Source: Deltaproteobacteria bacterium (GTDB lineage Bacteria; Bdellovibrionota_C; UBA2361; JAGFJO01). Taken from it: a DNA stretch of 40,994 nt. Location of the stretch: contig JAGFJO010000103.1 of the NCBI GenBank assembly GCA_024102635.1, forward strand, positions 1 through 40,994, read 5' to 3'. A program made the translations under genes and the position numbers. Shown piece after piece: positions 1-8,213 of this stretch. The notes beneath the pieces were generated by a model. The model did no database searches. It saw only the letters and a list, made by a program, of their open reading frames with translations, and had not been told where the DNA came from. Within the stretch, counting starts at the first letter, position 1. Each line of letters begins with the position of its first letter.

Positions 1-753
1 CGTGGCAGTAGGACATAACGAGACTCCTTGAGGGTCCAGGTTTATGCAACCGGCCTCAATCATGTCCAGCGAAAGGTCAATGGAGTATGCCGGCAGACCG
101 TTTACGTCCAGTCCATTCACCACCTCCATGGTAATCGCTCCAACGTTATTCAGATCGGCGCTACCTCCCGGACCGGCTGTTGTTAAGGCTGAAAATGGCA
201 GAACCACCTTCTTATTAAGATACGGCTGGTCTAAGGTTAGCTTGCCGCGGGAGAACTTCTGGCCGGTCGCGCTTGAAGCATCATATACCGTAAAGATTAC
301 GTCTGCTGTCCGCCCAAACGCATTGTCGAATGAAACAATAGTGATGCGAAAGCCTCTGTCCGGTCCCGGCTCGAGCGATATTCCTCCCAGTCCGTCGAAA
401 TCAATATTTGAAGCGTTGGTATCGCCATCCCAGGTGATCATTGTCGAGCCAAGGCTCAGGTCATCAGTGCTGTGGGTATAGCGTCCCTGCAGTGTCCTGG
501 CGGTGACATCGCTTCCTTCGTCAACGAACGCCTTATATGCACGCACCCCACCGATGGCGGAGGGAGCTATCAGAGATTCAAAGTTGGGATTCGTGCCCCC
601 GAAAAGCAGGGATGCCGTCGTACCTTTATCTCCGGTGAAGTCGTCAATCAACACCTCAGCCGCGGCTTGCTTCGAAGCGGTCACGGCGACGGCAACAGCC
701 ATTAGAAAGCTGAAACGTATGATTCCGAAGATAAGGTGCTTAATTGATTCCAT
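1..753 (-). CDS. Exported protein of unknown function, 3' end outside the window
   Basis: An open frame of 251 codons starts with ATG at 753 and runs off the left edge without a stop, so the C-terminus is missing. Residues 1-32 form a signal peptide: MESIK, a hydrophobic stretch around residues 8-25, then an Ala-rich cleavage region near KQAAAEV. The mature part opens with VLIDDFTGD and is rich in Asp, Gly, Ser and Thr, with alternating beta-type hydrophobic patterns (for example residues near RGFRITIVSFDNAFGRTADV). This looks like a secreted beta-sandwich (jelly-roll-like) domain; many such proteins end in a PEP-CTERM or other sorting tail, which cannot be seen here. Two cysteines occur near the window edge. 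No enzyme motif is recognised. Forward-strand frames over the same bases look like shadows: they have no signal peptide and no recognisable domain. Confidence 0.75.
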   Translation of the reverse strand, partial: MESIKHLIFGIIRFSFLMAVAVAVTASKQAAAEVLIDDFTGDKGTTASLLFGGTNPNFESLIAPSAIGGVRAYKAFVDEGSDVTARTLQGRYTHSTDDLSLGSTMITWDGDTNASNIDFDGLGGISLEPGPDRGFRITIVSFDNAFGRTADVIFTVYDASSATGQKFSRGKLTLDQPYLNKKVVLPFSALTTAGPGGSADLNNVGAITMEVVNGLDVNGLPAYSIDLSLDMIEAGCINLDPQGVSLCPTAT

Positions 754-967
754 TCGCGTCAAATTCGGCTCATCTCTCTATGCTAAGATGACCTCTCTCC
801 CCAATTTGCCTCAAAGCAATAACGATATTTCGTACGGGAGGTTGCTAGGACTTTAGCGAAAAGCGCCGCGGCTCCAAGAAACAACAGCCATTTAGGAGAA
901 ATAAAGAAGCATCGCCGCCTTCTTGGAAGATAAGAGAGCATACTGTGTTTGAACCGATGGTGCTGAT

Positions 968-1291
968 ATGAAAACCTCAATAAAATTAAGCCTCTTAGCT
1001 ATATGCACAATCTCTGTATTAGGGGCCGCTTCATCCGCGGACGCTAAACCGAACAGATGTAAAGGCTTGGCCGGTGTAACTCCCGCGCTTTTTGCTATAC
1101 AGGACTTCATTAAGGAATCCAAAGATCTCTCGGAATACGAGTTTAAGAAACAGATCGAAGAGCTTAACGATTCAGTAAATGAACTCTTTGACACTAACTA
1201 CGGATGCGATCCCTACTCGGACAACTTCTTGGACCAGATGGTTGGTGCAATAGCAAAAGTGCGAACTTCGAGAAGCTCGGTCACTGAATAA
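968..1291 (+). CDS. Small secreted protein of unknown function
   Basis: This 107-residue protein has a clear Sec signal peptide (MKTSIKLSLLAICTISVLGAASSADA, cleavage probably after ADA at about residue 26). The mature chain is about 80 residues, probably helical and acidic in the middle (SKDLSEYEFKKQIEELNDSVNELF). It has two cysteines in the mature part, in NRCKGL and YGCDPY, spaced so that one disulfide is possible. The upstream ribosome-binding site is weak. The gene is divergent from the truncated exported protein on its left and stands apart from thiE by about 210 bases, so it is probably its own transcript. I recognise no family. The signal peptide is the main evidence that it is real. 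Confidence 0.6.
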   Translation: MKTSIKLSLLAICTISVLGAASSADAKPNRCKGLAGVTPALFAIQDFIKESKDLSEYEFKKQIEELNDSVNELFDTNYGCDPYSDNFLDQMVGAIAKVRTSRSSVTE

Positions 1292-1401
1292 CTTAAGAAT
1301 AATCTCTTAATTCCCTACCAACGATTCTTGGTTTTCCTGGCCGTATAATTCGGCAGGGAAAGTGAGATCTCCTGTCATGTGAACCCGGTTATTTGAAAAG
1401 G

Positions 1402-1429
1402 TTGCTTAAAATACCTGCCGACGTATGAT
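1402..1429 (+). promoter_or_regulatory. Candidate sigma-70-type promoter of thiED
   Basis: TTGCTT (1402-1407) and TATGAT (1424-1429) are separated by 16 bases, giving a plausible -35/-10 pair about 70 bases before the thiE start. The leader lacks the conserved CTGAGA element of a TPP riboswitch, so feedback by thiamine pyrophosphate through that route is not supported. Read by eye only. Confidence 0.35.
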
Positions 1430-1502
1430 ATACAGTGCTCAAAAGCTTGGCTTCACACGCCACAGCAATCTTGCACGAGCTTAAATCAATGCGGAGTACT
1501 GA

Positions 1503-2156
1503 ATGTCTCAAGAATTAGACTTAAGCCTTTACCTGATAACCGATAGAAAATTGGCGTGCGGGAGGCCGATGGAAGCCGTAGTTCAGGAGGCCATCGACGG
1601 GGGAATTACGGCACTTCAGCTAAGAGAGAAACATTGTGAGGGCGGAGATTTCCTTAAGATGGCTCTCCGTTTGAGAGAGATTACTGCTGAAGCTGGCATA
1701 CCTTTAATTATAAATGATCGCATCGATGTTGCACTCGCAGCAGATGCCGACGGCGTTCATTTAGGCCAAACGGATATCCCCTGCGAATATGCACGCCGGC
1801 TGCTGGGGCCGGAGGCGATCATCGGGCTTTCGGTGACCAATGTAGAGCAGGCGCGCCGCGCACAGCAGTTGGACCTTACATATATAGGTGTCGGCCCGAT
1901 TTTCTTTACAATGACAAAAGAGAACGGCCGTTCCCCGATCGGCTTTGAAGGATTACGGGCAATAAGCCAAGAGAGCACGCACCGAATTGTCGCTATAGGG
2001 GGGATTAAGCGGGTATCAGTGAAAGAAGCCATCGAACAGGGCGCCGAAGGAGTAGCCGTAGTATCCGCTATCATGGCCGCTGCCGATCCGCGCATAGCGG
2101 CTCAAGAGCTGCTCAATTCAGTTCGAGCTGCCCGCTCAAGCGGGAAGCAACTATGA
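1503..2156 (+). CDS. thiE: Thiamine-phosphate synthase
   Basis: ThiE joins HMP-pyrophosphate and the thiazole phosphate to make thiamine monophosphate in the cytosol. At 217 residues it has normal family length and the expected TIM-barrel landmarks in order: YLITDR near residue 11, ALQLREK near 36-42, INDRIDVALAADADGVHLGQ near 71-90 and a phosphate-binding IGVGPIF segment near 127. The C-terminal part carries AIGGI near 158 and a VAVVSAIM segment near 178. In the third landmark the usual 'TxTK' sequence is MTKENG. GGAG lies seven bases before the ATG. It overlaps thiD by four bases (ATGA), so the two are translationally coupled. No thiazole-forming genes (thiG, thiS, thiH) are nearby, so the rest of the pathway must be elsewhere or thiazole is salvaged. 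Confidence 0.93.
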   Translation: MSQELDLSLYLITDRKLACGRPMEAVVQEAIDGGITALQLREKHCEGGDFLKMALRLREITAEAGIPLIINDRIDVALAADADGVHLGQTDIPCEYARRLLGPEAIIGLSVTNVEQARRAQQLDLTYIGVGPIFFTMTKENGRSPIGFEGLRAISQESTHRIVAIGGIKRVSVKEAIEQGAEGVAVVSAIMAAADPRIAAQELLNSVRAARSSGKQL

Positions 2157-2953
2157 CTCAGTTGAAGCGCGTCCTCACTATCGGCGGCTCAGACAGCAGT
2201 GCCGGAGCCGGGATTCAGGCGGATCTTAGGACCATTGCTGACTTTGGCTGCGCCGGTATGTCGGCCATTACAGCTCTTACAGCACAGAACACAACGGGAG
2301 TGCATGCAGTTTTACCTGTGGCCCCAGATTTTGTAACAGCGCAGATCGAGGCGGTATTTAATGATATCGGGGCCGATGCCGTGAAAACCGGAATGCTATT
2401 TGACACGCCCACCGTTATTTCAGTGGCACACGCGGTTGAAACTTTTTCACTGCCGAATCTGGTTGTCGATCCCGTGATGATCGCAAAGGGCGGCCACCCA
2501 CTCATATCGATCGAGGCCCTTGATGCTCTAAAATCAGGACTGCTGCCTCGTGCTGCGCTGGTTACTCCCAACATTCCGGAAGCAGAGGCCTTAACCGGCC
2601 GAACTATTGCTGGCAAACATGACATGCAGGAATGCGCCATTGCGATACTTCAGTTCGGCTGCAAGGCAGTACTCATCAAGGGTGGACATAGCACCAGCGA
2701 TTCTTGTGACGATTGTCTTGCATGGATGGTGAATGGAGAACCTGAAATTAAGTGGTTCAAAGCGCCAAGAATATCCTCCGATAATACGCATGGAACAGGA
2801 TGCACCCTTTCCGCTGCCGCTGCCGCATGCTTGGCTCTTGGCCAAAGGACAGACGAGGCGGTAGCCTCAGCTAAGGAATACGTAACCAACGCATTACAGG
2901 CTGGAACAAAATTGCGCCTTGGTGCCGGAATAGGAGCAGTAAAGCCGATTTAG
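2153..2953 (+). CDS. thiD: Hydroxymethylpyrimidine/phosphomethylpyrimidine kinase
   Basis: ThiD phosphorylates HMP and then HMP-phosphate to the pyrophosphate used by the preceding gene, ThiE. The protein is 266 residues, typical for a ribokinase-fold ThiD. It begins with VLTIGGSDSSAGAGIQAD (substrate and glycine motif). It continues with ALTAQNT, GADAVKTGML, a VVDPVMIAKGG segment (metal/phosphate loop) and TPNIPEAEAL. Near residue 219 is the catalytic anion-hole motif NTHGTGCTLSAA with its general-base cysteine/aspartate neighbourhood. The four-base overlap with thiE shows a shared operon. The Cys-containing insert TSDSCDDCLAW replaces the more usual sequence before the active-site loop and may be lineage specific. 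Transcription ends before the convergent gene at 2986, with only about 30 bases between stops. Confidence 0.93.
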   Translation: MTQLKRVLTIGGSDSSAGAGIQADLRTIADFGCAGMSAITALTAQNTTGVHAVLPVAPDFVTAQIEAVFNDIGADAVKTGMLFDTPTVISVAHAVETFSLPNLVVDPVMIAKGGHPLISIEALDALKSGLLPRAALVTPNIPEAEALTGRTIAGKHDMQECAIAILQFGCKAVLIKGGHSTSDSCDDCLAWMVNGEPEIKWFKAPRISSDNTHGTGCTLSAAAAACLALGQRTDEAVASAKEYVTNALQAGTKLRLGAGIGAVKPI

Positions 2954-2985
2954 CAGCCATGAATAAGGTTATTCTGGCCGTATAG

Positions 2986-3501
2986 CTATACAATGGGTGG
3001 CGGCGGCACCCTGCCCGGCCCCTGTCTGCCCGGCCCGCGCCCTTCGCTCTCTACTAATGGCCCCGGACCAGCAGCCGGATGTGGCGGCCGGCCTTCCGGT
3101 GGCGCGAGCTCCCGCGCAATATCCCGAATGGTCCCAAAAAAAGTCCCGATAGCTAGATCAGCTACTTCTTTGAGCTCCTGTTGGAAACGATCATTGAGAT
3201 CCGACATTTTCACTTTAAGTCTTCCCGCACGAACTGCGCCCGGCGCCCTTAAAACCAGCGCGGAATAGGCAACTCCAATTAGCACTGACACCGCGAAGAA
3301 TGGCCAAGGATGCTCACGCGCCTGCTTCTCTATATCAAACATCTCTTCCACCGCCACCGTCATGCTCTCCTTAGCATCACCTATCGTATCTTTGACCTCG
3401 CCTTCCAAAGCTTCAAGCTTGTTTGTAAGCGATTCTCGTGTCTGATCAATGCGTCTCCTTATATCCATAGACTCTTGATTTAAACTCTCTGCTTCACCCA
3501 T
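2986..3501 (-). CDS. DUF3618-like membrane stress protein with Pro/Gly-rich tail
   Basis: A 171-residue protein with a DUF3618-like N-terminus (DIRRRIDQTRESLTNKLEALEGEV, residues about 13-36), an amphipathic helical stretch, then one membrane segment at about residues 65-85 (WPFFAVSVLIGVAYSALVL) preceded by REHP. The C-terminal region after residue 130 is low complexity and rich in Pro, Gly and Arg (PPEGRPPHPAAGPGP and PGRVPPPPIV). Family knowledge: DUF3618 and YqjD/ElaB proteins are short single-span inner-membrane proteins of stationary or stress phase. Here it is the last of three overlapping genes (22-base overlap with the next one upstream). High-GC tail coding also creates an open forward frame at 2993-3268, which is a shadow. 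Confidence 0.75.
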   Translation of the reverse strand: MGEAESLNQESMDIRRRIDQTRESLTNKLEALEGEVKDTIGDAKESMTVAVEEMFDIEKQAREHPWPFFAVSVLIGVAYSALVLRAPGAVRAGRLKVKMSDLNDRFQQELKEVADLAIGTFFGTIRDIARELAPPEGRPPHPAAGPGPLVESEGRGPGRQGPGRVPPPPIV

Positions 3502-3887
3502 TTGAGATTCTCCTTAATCGACTCTACGGTCTGTGTCGGCACTACATGCACCTCCTGCGCGCTGCTCTTTCCAATCGCGATAAACATAGCTGCTGCTGCT
3601 GCATAGATTAACGCGATTACTCCGAAGCAGGCCCACAGAGGAAGCTCTGGGAATAGCGCTCCTAACGCATAAACCATTGTCCAGCTGACTAGCAGGGCCG
3701 TAGCAAGCGCAAAAGCCGCTCCGACGGAGAGAGCGATGGCTGATCGCTTGGCTTTCATCACTTCATGGCGCATCTCGGTGCGCGCCAGCGCTATCTCCTG
3801 ACGCATCAGCTGCTGTGCGTCTTCAACTATGCCGACAATATGCGGCGCTATCGCGCCGCGAATGTCGCGCCCCGCTTCCTCAAGCAC
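3480..3887 (-). CDS. YqjE / holin-X-like membrane protein
   Basis: A 135-residue protein with a charged amphipathic N-terminal helix (QLMRQEIALARTEMRHEVMKAK, residues about 26-48) and two membrane segments: about 50-72 (AIALSVGAAFALATALLVSW) and about 83-105 (LWACFGVIALIYAAAAAMFI). This is the standard layout of the Phage_holin_3_6/YqjE family, which despite its name is usually chromosomal and found with YqjD-like genes. The gene sits between a YqjD/ElaB-like gene upstream (8-base overlap) and a DUF3618-like gene downstream (22-base overlap), reproducing the yqjD-yqjE gene neighbourhood seen in many proteobacteria. A phage role is unlikely, as no other phage gene is present. Confidence 0.75.
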   Translation of the reverse strand: MLEEAGRDIRGAIAPHIVGIVEDAQQLMRQEIALARTEMRHEVMKAKRSAIALSVGAAFALATALLVSWTMVYALGALFPELPLWACFGVIALIYAAAAAMFIAIGKSSAQEVHVVPTQTVESIKENLKWVKQRV

Positions 3888-4245
3888 TGGCCCTCCTTGA
3901 TAGGACTGCGCCGCCGATCAGAACGCCCAGCCCAATCCCTATCCACATCGAACGCGTAGGATGCTTCCTAATCAGGTCGGAGATGTCGTGGGCGATATCA
4001 CTCAAGCCGTGCTCGGAAAGATAGTGTCCACCCGCTTCTAGCCTGTCGGCCACTGTCTCGGCAGTTGAGCCAAGCGGCCCCTTCTCCGGTGCGCGCCGGC
4101 GTATCGATTCAGCAGTTTCTGAGATTTTGTTACCCATACTAGATATGGCCCGGTCGGCTTTACCGCCCGCCTCTCCAGCCTTGCGCTTTACTGCATCCGC
4201 CATTTCAGCCGCACCTTCAGCAGCATTCTCCGCCGCGTCTTTCAT
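3880..4245 (-). CDS. YqjD/ElaB (DUF883)-like membrane-anchored stress protein
   Basis: The first gene of the three-gene minus-strand operon encodes 121 residues. The N-terminal 60 residues are Ala-, Glu- and Lys-rich with repeated AEG/AEM/KAGE-type heptads (predicted helix or coiled coil). The C-terminus carries the family hallmark: HPTRSMWIGIGLGVLIGGAVLSRR, a single glycine-rich membrane segment followed by arginines. Known relatives in Escherichia coli (YqjD, ElaB) are tail-anchored inner-membrane proteins induced in stationary phase; binding of ribosomes is known for YqjD, but is only an inference here. GGGAGGA lies about eight bases before the ATG. The operon probably responds to general stress, in keeping with the BON and Ku-LigD genes further along. 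Confidence 0.75.
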   Translation of the reverse strand: MKDAAENAAEGAAEMADAVKRKAGEAGGKADRAISSMGNKISETAESIRRRAPEKGPLGSTAETVADRLEAGGHYLSEHGLSDIAHDISDLIRKHPTRSMWIGIGLGVLIGGAVLSRRASA

Positions 4246-4384
4246 AAACGAGTCCTCCCAAAATTAGTTCGCACAATGCACTATAAACTGCGATCCCACT
4301 GGATTCCGATTCTCAGTATGAGGCGGCCGGTTAATTAGCATCCATGATCGGGCTCATACAATCACGAAAAGAAGCCATGCAGCA

Positions 4385-5371
4385 CTAAATGAAAGCGACC
4401 CTAAAGCGGAATGCCCCGTATGCCCTCCAGAACAGCGAAAGAAAAGGAATTGCAATTGAAGTTAAGAGCACTTCCGCAACATGTGCTATGGTATATTGTG
4501 TGTCACGCAATCTCGACTGGGCGAAGTCTAACGTAGCGGCTGCCCATAACATAAAACAAATCTGCGCGCCCGTAGCAGCCCCCAAGATCGTAAGAGCGGC
4601 GCACGCCATGAACAGCGATACGATCGCATAGTAGCGCCATGGCCATGCGGGCCGTATGAGGCTGGTGTAATGCTGCTTATGCCTTTTGTAGAGCAAAGCA
4701 TTGAACATTGACTTCCGCTGCTGCAGCAAGCTAATCCCCCAACTAGCTCTCCTGATCGGATGGTTCACCATTGCCGCACTCAAGAATTTCATACGCACTC
4801 CGCTCTTTAATAAGCTTAGGTAAAGATCACTATCCTCGCGCCATGCCGCCGTGTAATTTTCATCGAATCCTCCCACCTGCCAGAATACACTCCGCTTGCA
4901 AAAGCAGTTTGCAGTCACAAATCCTGCTACGCATAGCTGTGATTCGTTTCTCTGGTAATCAGTTGGAATCCCCGCAAACGGCACACATACCCTGCCCCAG
5001 GCAGCTTCTATGCCCGACTTCAAGAACTCCATTGCAGCTGCCTTTAGCCAATCACCATCTGGAACGCAATCATCATCCGTAAAGGCTACCAGATCTCCAG
5101 TGGCTACCTTTACTCCTGCATTGCGGGCAGCTGCCGGGCCTTTTGAGTCAGGAACAGGCACATAACGAAGCGGCACTCGCTGCTCCGAGCTTTTAACCAA
5201 AAGCATTACACGCGAATCACAACCATCATCGGCAATTATTATTTCACTTGCTGAATAACTTTGATCTTGTACCGCCCTGAGGCAGCGCTGCAGTAGCGCG
5301 ATGCGCTTATAGGTAGGTATCACGACCGATATGCGGCAATTCATCTGCGGACTATGCCTTCTGTTAAACAC
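4385..5371 (-). CDS. Family 2 glycosyltransferase, membrane associated
   Basis: A 328-residue GT2 enzyme that transfers a sugar from a nucleotide-sugar. The N-terminal GT-A domain shows SVVIPTYKR, then IIIADDGCD (nucleotide binding), ARNAGV, and AFTDDDCVPD with the metal-binding DxD-type cluster. GGFDENY and a downstream ED pair (WREDSDLYL) supply the likely catalytic base. After residue about 245 there are two to three hydrophobic segments, placing it on the inner membrane. The first possible start is a GTG overlapping the stop of the preceding carbamoyltransferase gene (TAGTG); an ATG nine codons later (MNCRIS) is an alternative. It is the last gene of the sugar operon. Substrate cannot be read from sequence. 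Confidence 0.88.
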   Translation of the reverse strand: MFNRRHSPQMNCRISVVIPTYKRIALLQRCLRAVQDQSYSASEIIIADDGCDSRVMLLVKSSEQRVPLRYVPVPDSKGPAAARNAGVKVATGDLVAFTDDDCVPDGDWLKAAAMEFLKSGIEAAWGRVCVPFAGIPTDYQRNESQLCVAGFVTANCFCKRSVFWQVGGFDENYTAAWREDSDLYLSLLKSGVRMKFLSAAMVNHPIRRASWGISLLQQRKSMFNALLYKRHKQHYTSLIRPAWPWRYYAIVSLFMACAALTILGAATGAQICFMLWAAATLDFAQSRLRDTQYTIAHVAEVLLTSIAIPFLSLFWRAYGAFRFRVAFI

Positions 5372-7092
5372 TATTCGGGATACATCTCGGTCTTTTCGAG
5401 AATGAAAGGACCTATCGCCAGAGCATCGAGAGATGATGCAAAAAAAGTTCTCAGAGCATCAGCCGGCCGGCAGACAATAGGCTCTGAAGCAACATTAAAG
5501 GAGGTATTCACGAGCAGCGGTATGCCGGTGATGGAATAGAACTGCCTCAGCAGCTCATATAGGAGCGGATTCTGATCGTTATTTACGGTTTGTACCCGCG
5601 CGGTTCTATCGATGTGGCGTACAGCGGGAATTTTGGCCTCCACCGAGGGAAGTATATCGGTCACGAATAACATAAAAGGCGACTCCTTGCCGTTACGGAA
5701 CCATAATGGAGCTTCCTCCTCCAGTATCACCGGCGCCACGGGACGGAAGTCCTCTCTATCCTTGAGGCGGTTCAATTTCTGCTGCATGTTTTGAGATCGG
5801 GGGGATGCCAGGATAGAGCGAGCTCCTAAGGCTCGCGGTCCGAACTCCATTCGCCCCTCGAACCATCCGATAACTTTATTGTTGGCAAGCAAAGCCGCTA
5901 CATCCTCAGTGAAGTTGTGAGGCTTCCGGTAATACAGCTGAGATGAGATCAATAGATCCTCGATTTGGTCATCCGAAAATTCCGGCCCGAAAAATGCATG
6001 ATCCATAGGTACGCGCGCCATTTTCCTGGGACCACGTTTGGCATCCAGCCATAGGGCGGCTCCTAGTGCTGTGCCTGCATCACCTGCTGCAGGCTGCACC
6101 CATATATGTTCGAACGGACCCTGCTCTCGAATGTAATTATTGAGAACACAGTTCAGCCCCACCCCTCCAGCAATGCATAAGTTCTCACAACCCGTCTCAT
6201 TATGCAGCCACCCGGCTATCTCGAGTACTGATTCCTGAAGGATAACCTGTAATGAATGAGCAAGATTGAAGTGTTTGTTTTCAAGAGGTGCTCCATAGAA
6301 ACGGGCCGGGCCGAACCACTCGGACAGATTTAGCGGAGTTATGGAATACTGGCCCTGCCCTCCTACCCTAACGCAGCTACGAAACTGCTCCACATATACG
6401 GGCTGGCCATATGAGGCGAGTGCCATTACCTTGAATTCGTCTGATGAATGCAGAAAACCGAGATACCGAGTCACCTCTTCATAAAGCAGACCTAGCGAGT
6501 GCGGCAGATTAACCTGACTAATGCGCTCCAGGTCGCGGCCTTCGCCTACCGAATAGGTTGTAGTAGCCAGTTCACCGCGGCCATCTAGTGTCAAAACCGC
6601 TGCCTTATCGAACGGCGAGGGATAGAACGCACTAGCGGCATGACATAGATGGTGATCTAAAAAGTGCCACTGGTATGGAACACTATCGCCGAGACGGAAA
6701 CGCTCCTCAATGTGATGTGGAGCCCCGCCACTTAGCTGACGGGGCGCGTTTACTATGGAACAAAGGAAGAGCGGCTCCCACGCGTGACTAGCACCGGAAG
6801 CACTGGGAGAGAGCGGCAATGAAATTGTCTGACTCTCTTTTAGATCCGGCCTTACTAAGTAAGGGTCAAAAGAATATCCCACGTGGTGCACATCGGCAAG
6901 TGATATCCCGGCTTCACTAAGGCAATAATCAATCGCATAGTAGGGAAGCTCGTAAGTCGAGAACGGAATAGGCCGCTTTGCATGTTTTATTCTAGTGAAC
7001 CGCTCTTCTTCCGCGGCCGCAAGTATCTTTCCGTCTCTGATGAGAGCGGCGGCGGAGTCGTGGAATGCAGCGTTGATACCTAAAATGAACAT
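5371..7092 (-). CDS. Sugar O-carbamoyltransferase (NodU/CmcH/TobZ family)
   Basis: A 573-residue enzyme with both domains of the family. The N-terminal YrdC-independent carbamoyl-transfer domain starts with ILGINAAFHDSAAALI and carries AAEEERFTRIKHA and a metal-binding HHLCHAAS motif. These are followed by AVLTLDGRGE, IAGGVGLNCVLN and the PAAGDAGTALG loop. The C-terminal domain contains EGRMEFGPRALGARSIL and DFRPVAP, with VNTSFN near the end. Family members use carbamoyl phosphate and ATP to form carbamoyl-AMP and place the carbamoyl group on a sugar hydroxyl. Flanking GT9 and GT2 genes, with overlaps of 13 and 1 bases, suggest the acceptor is a sugar of the surface glycan or lipid-linked oligosaccharide made by this operon. 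The acceptor sugar is not determinable here. Confidence 0.92.
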   Translation of the reverse strand: MFILGINAAFHDSAAALIRDGKILAAAEEERFTRIKHAKRPIPFSTYELPYYAIDYCLSEAGISLADVHHVGYSFDPYLVRPDLKESQTISLPLSPSASGASHAWEPLFLCSIVNAPRQLSGGAPHHIEERFRLGDSVPYQWHFLDHHLCHAASAFYPSPFDKAAVLTLDGRGELATTTYSVGEGRDLERISQVNLPHSLGLLYEEVTRYLGFLHSSDEFKVMALASYGQPVYVEQFRSCVRVGGQGQYSITPLNLSEWFGPARFYGAPLENKHFNLAHSLQVILQESVLEIAGWLHNETGCENLCIAGGVGLNCVLNNYIREQGPFEHIWVQPAAGDAGTALGAALWLDAKRGPRKMARVPMDHAFFGPEFSDDQIEDLLISSQLYYRKPHNFTEDVAALLANNKVIGWFEGRMEFGPRALGARSILASPRSQNMQQKLNRLKDREDFRPVAPVILEEEAPLWFRNGKESPFMLFVTDILPSVEAKIPAVRHIDRTARVQTVNNDQNPLLYELLRQFYSITGIPLLVNTSFNVASEPIVCRPADALRTFFASSLDALAIGPFILEKTEMYPE

Positions 7093-8213
7093 GCTCTCCT
7101 GGCCGTTATGGGCTGCGTTATTGCTGTGCCGCCGCCTGCTATGACTTCAATACTTGCTTTAACTACTTCCGACGGCTCTACCGCGCTTATACACAGGTTA
7201 TCGCCGTTCGGGCAGACACTCTTGTAACAGAAGCAGCATGGTACTTCATTGTAGAGCGTGCGATGACGCACACCCCACGGAGTGTGTTGAGGATTAGTAA
7301 GGGCGTAGATAGCCACTACCGGTGTTCCCACGCAACAGGCAAGGTGCACCGGTCCTGTGTTATTGCTAATAAGCAAATGTGCTTGCTCAATAACAGCGGC
7401 GAGCTCGGACAGGCTTAAAGCCGAGCACAGATTTATGATTCCACACTCCCCGGATGTCACTTGATCTACTATGGCTTGCTCCTCCCCGCACCCGGTAACG
7501 ACAATCTGCACCCCATGCTCGACCGAAAGCCGACGAGCTACCTCCCGGAAGCGTGAGGCAGGATACTGTCTCGAGGAAGCGCTAGCCCCCGGATGTAGAA
7601 CGGCGAGCGGCCGCCCCAGATCAACCCCCAATTCTCTAAGAAGTGCTCGCGCCTTGGACCTTCCGGCCTCCGGAACGATCAGCTCTCCACTTTGAACCGC
7701 CCGCTCGAAGCCAAGACGAGCCACCAATGCTATCTGGCGATCGACCTCGTGCCGAATCTGCCTTTCCGGCTCCCGCTCCTTAATCCAATCGGTGAGAAGT
7801 GAATAAGGGTTCTCACGGCAATAGCCGGCCCGTAATGGAACTCCTGCCAAGTAGCAGATCAACGCTGCGGGAAAAGATGATTGGCTGTAAACAGTAAATA
7901 TTATCGCTGCATCGAATCGCTCGTTGCGTATTGCGCTGATTATACTGTAGTCCTCTTCGGCCGGCATTATCCGCCCCCTGCCTGGTTTCATCCAAGGCGC
8001 GGTGTAGACGAGCGTTTTGCTGAGCCCGCGAATGCCCTCCGTTGCCTGCGCACCGGCCGGCGATGTGAGCAAAGTGACCTCGCAACCGCTGCTTATTACC
8101 GCACCTAGAGCGGGGGAGGTCATAAGAACGTCGCCTATTGAGTCAAGACGAATGGCTAGCACCTTGCGCGCCGCTCGCCAGAGCTGGAGGTTATCATTCG
8201 AGCCGTTATTCAT
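7080..8213 (-). CDS. Family 9 glycosyltransferase (ADP-heptose:LPS heptosyltransferase-like)
   Basis: A 377-residue GT-B fold enzyme. It begins with VLAIRLDSIGDVLMTSPALGAV, the GT9 acceptor-site signature, and carries HPGASASSRQYPASRF and VVTGCGEEQ in the second domain. The donor-binding stretch SNNTGPVHLACCVGTPVVAIY follows. A cysteine cluster near the C-terminus (CCFCYKSVCPNGDNLC) is common in this branch. Family members add L- or D-glycero-D-manno-heptose to LPS core or related glycans; the gmhB gene directly upstream (8-base overlap) supports a heptose donor. The gene also overlaps the carbamoyltransferase by 13 bases, so the three products are probably made together. Whether the product is LPS core or another heptosylated glycan is inference. 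Confidence 0.9.
   Translation of the reverse strand: MNNGSNDNLQLWRAARKVLAIRLDSIGDVLMTSPALGAVISSGCEVTLLTSPAGAQATEGIRGLSKTLVYTAPWMKPGRGRIMPAEEDYSIISAIRNERFDAAIIFTVYSQSSFPAALICYLAGVPLRAGYCRENPYSLLTDWIKEREPERQIRHEVDRQIALVARLGFERAVQSGELIVPEAGRSKARALLRELGVDLGRPLAVLHPGASASSRQYPASRFREVARRLSVEHGVQIVVTGCGEEQAIVDQVTSGECGIINLCSALSLSELAAVIEQAHLLISNNTGPVHLACCVGTPVVAIYALTNPQHTPWGVRHRTLYNEVPCCFCYKSVCPNGDNLCISAVEPSEVVKASIEVIAGGGTAITQPITARRACSF

Noticed and set aside
1292..1502. TPP riboswitch upstream of thiE
   Set aside because: The conserved CTGAGA motif and its pairing partners are absent; only a promoter-like pair is seen.
2993..3268. Plus-strand open frame rich in Gly and Pro
   Set aside because: It is the mirror of the high-GC tail of the minus-strand DUF3618-like gene.
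3480..3887. Phage holin reading of the YqjE-like gene
   Set aside because: No other phage genes are present, and it sits in a YqjD-type operon.
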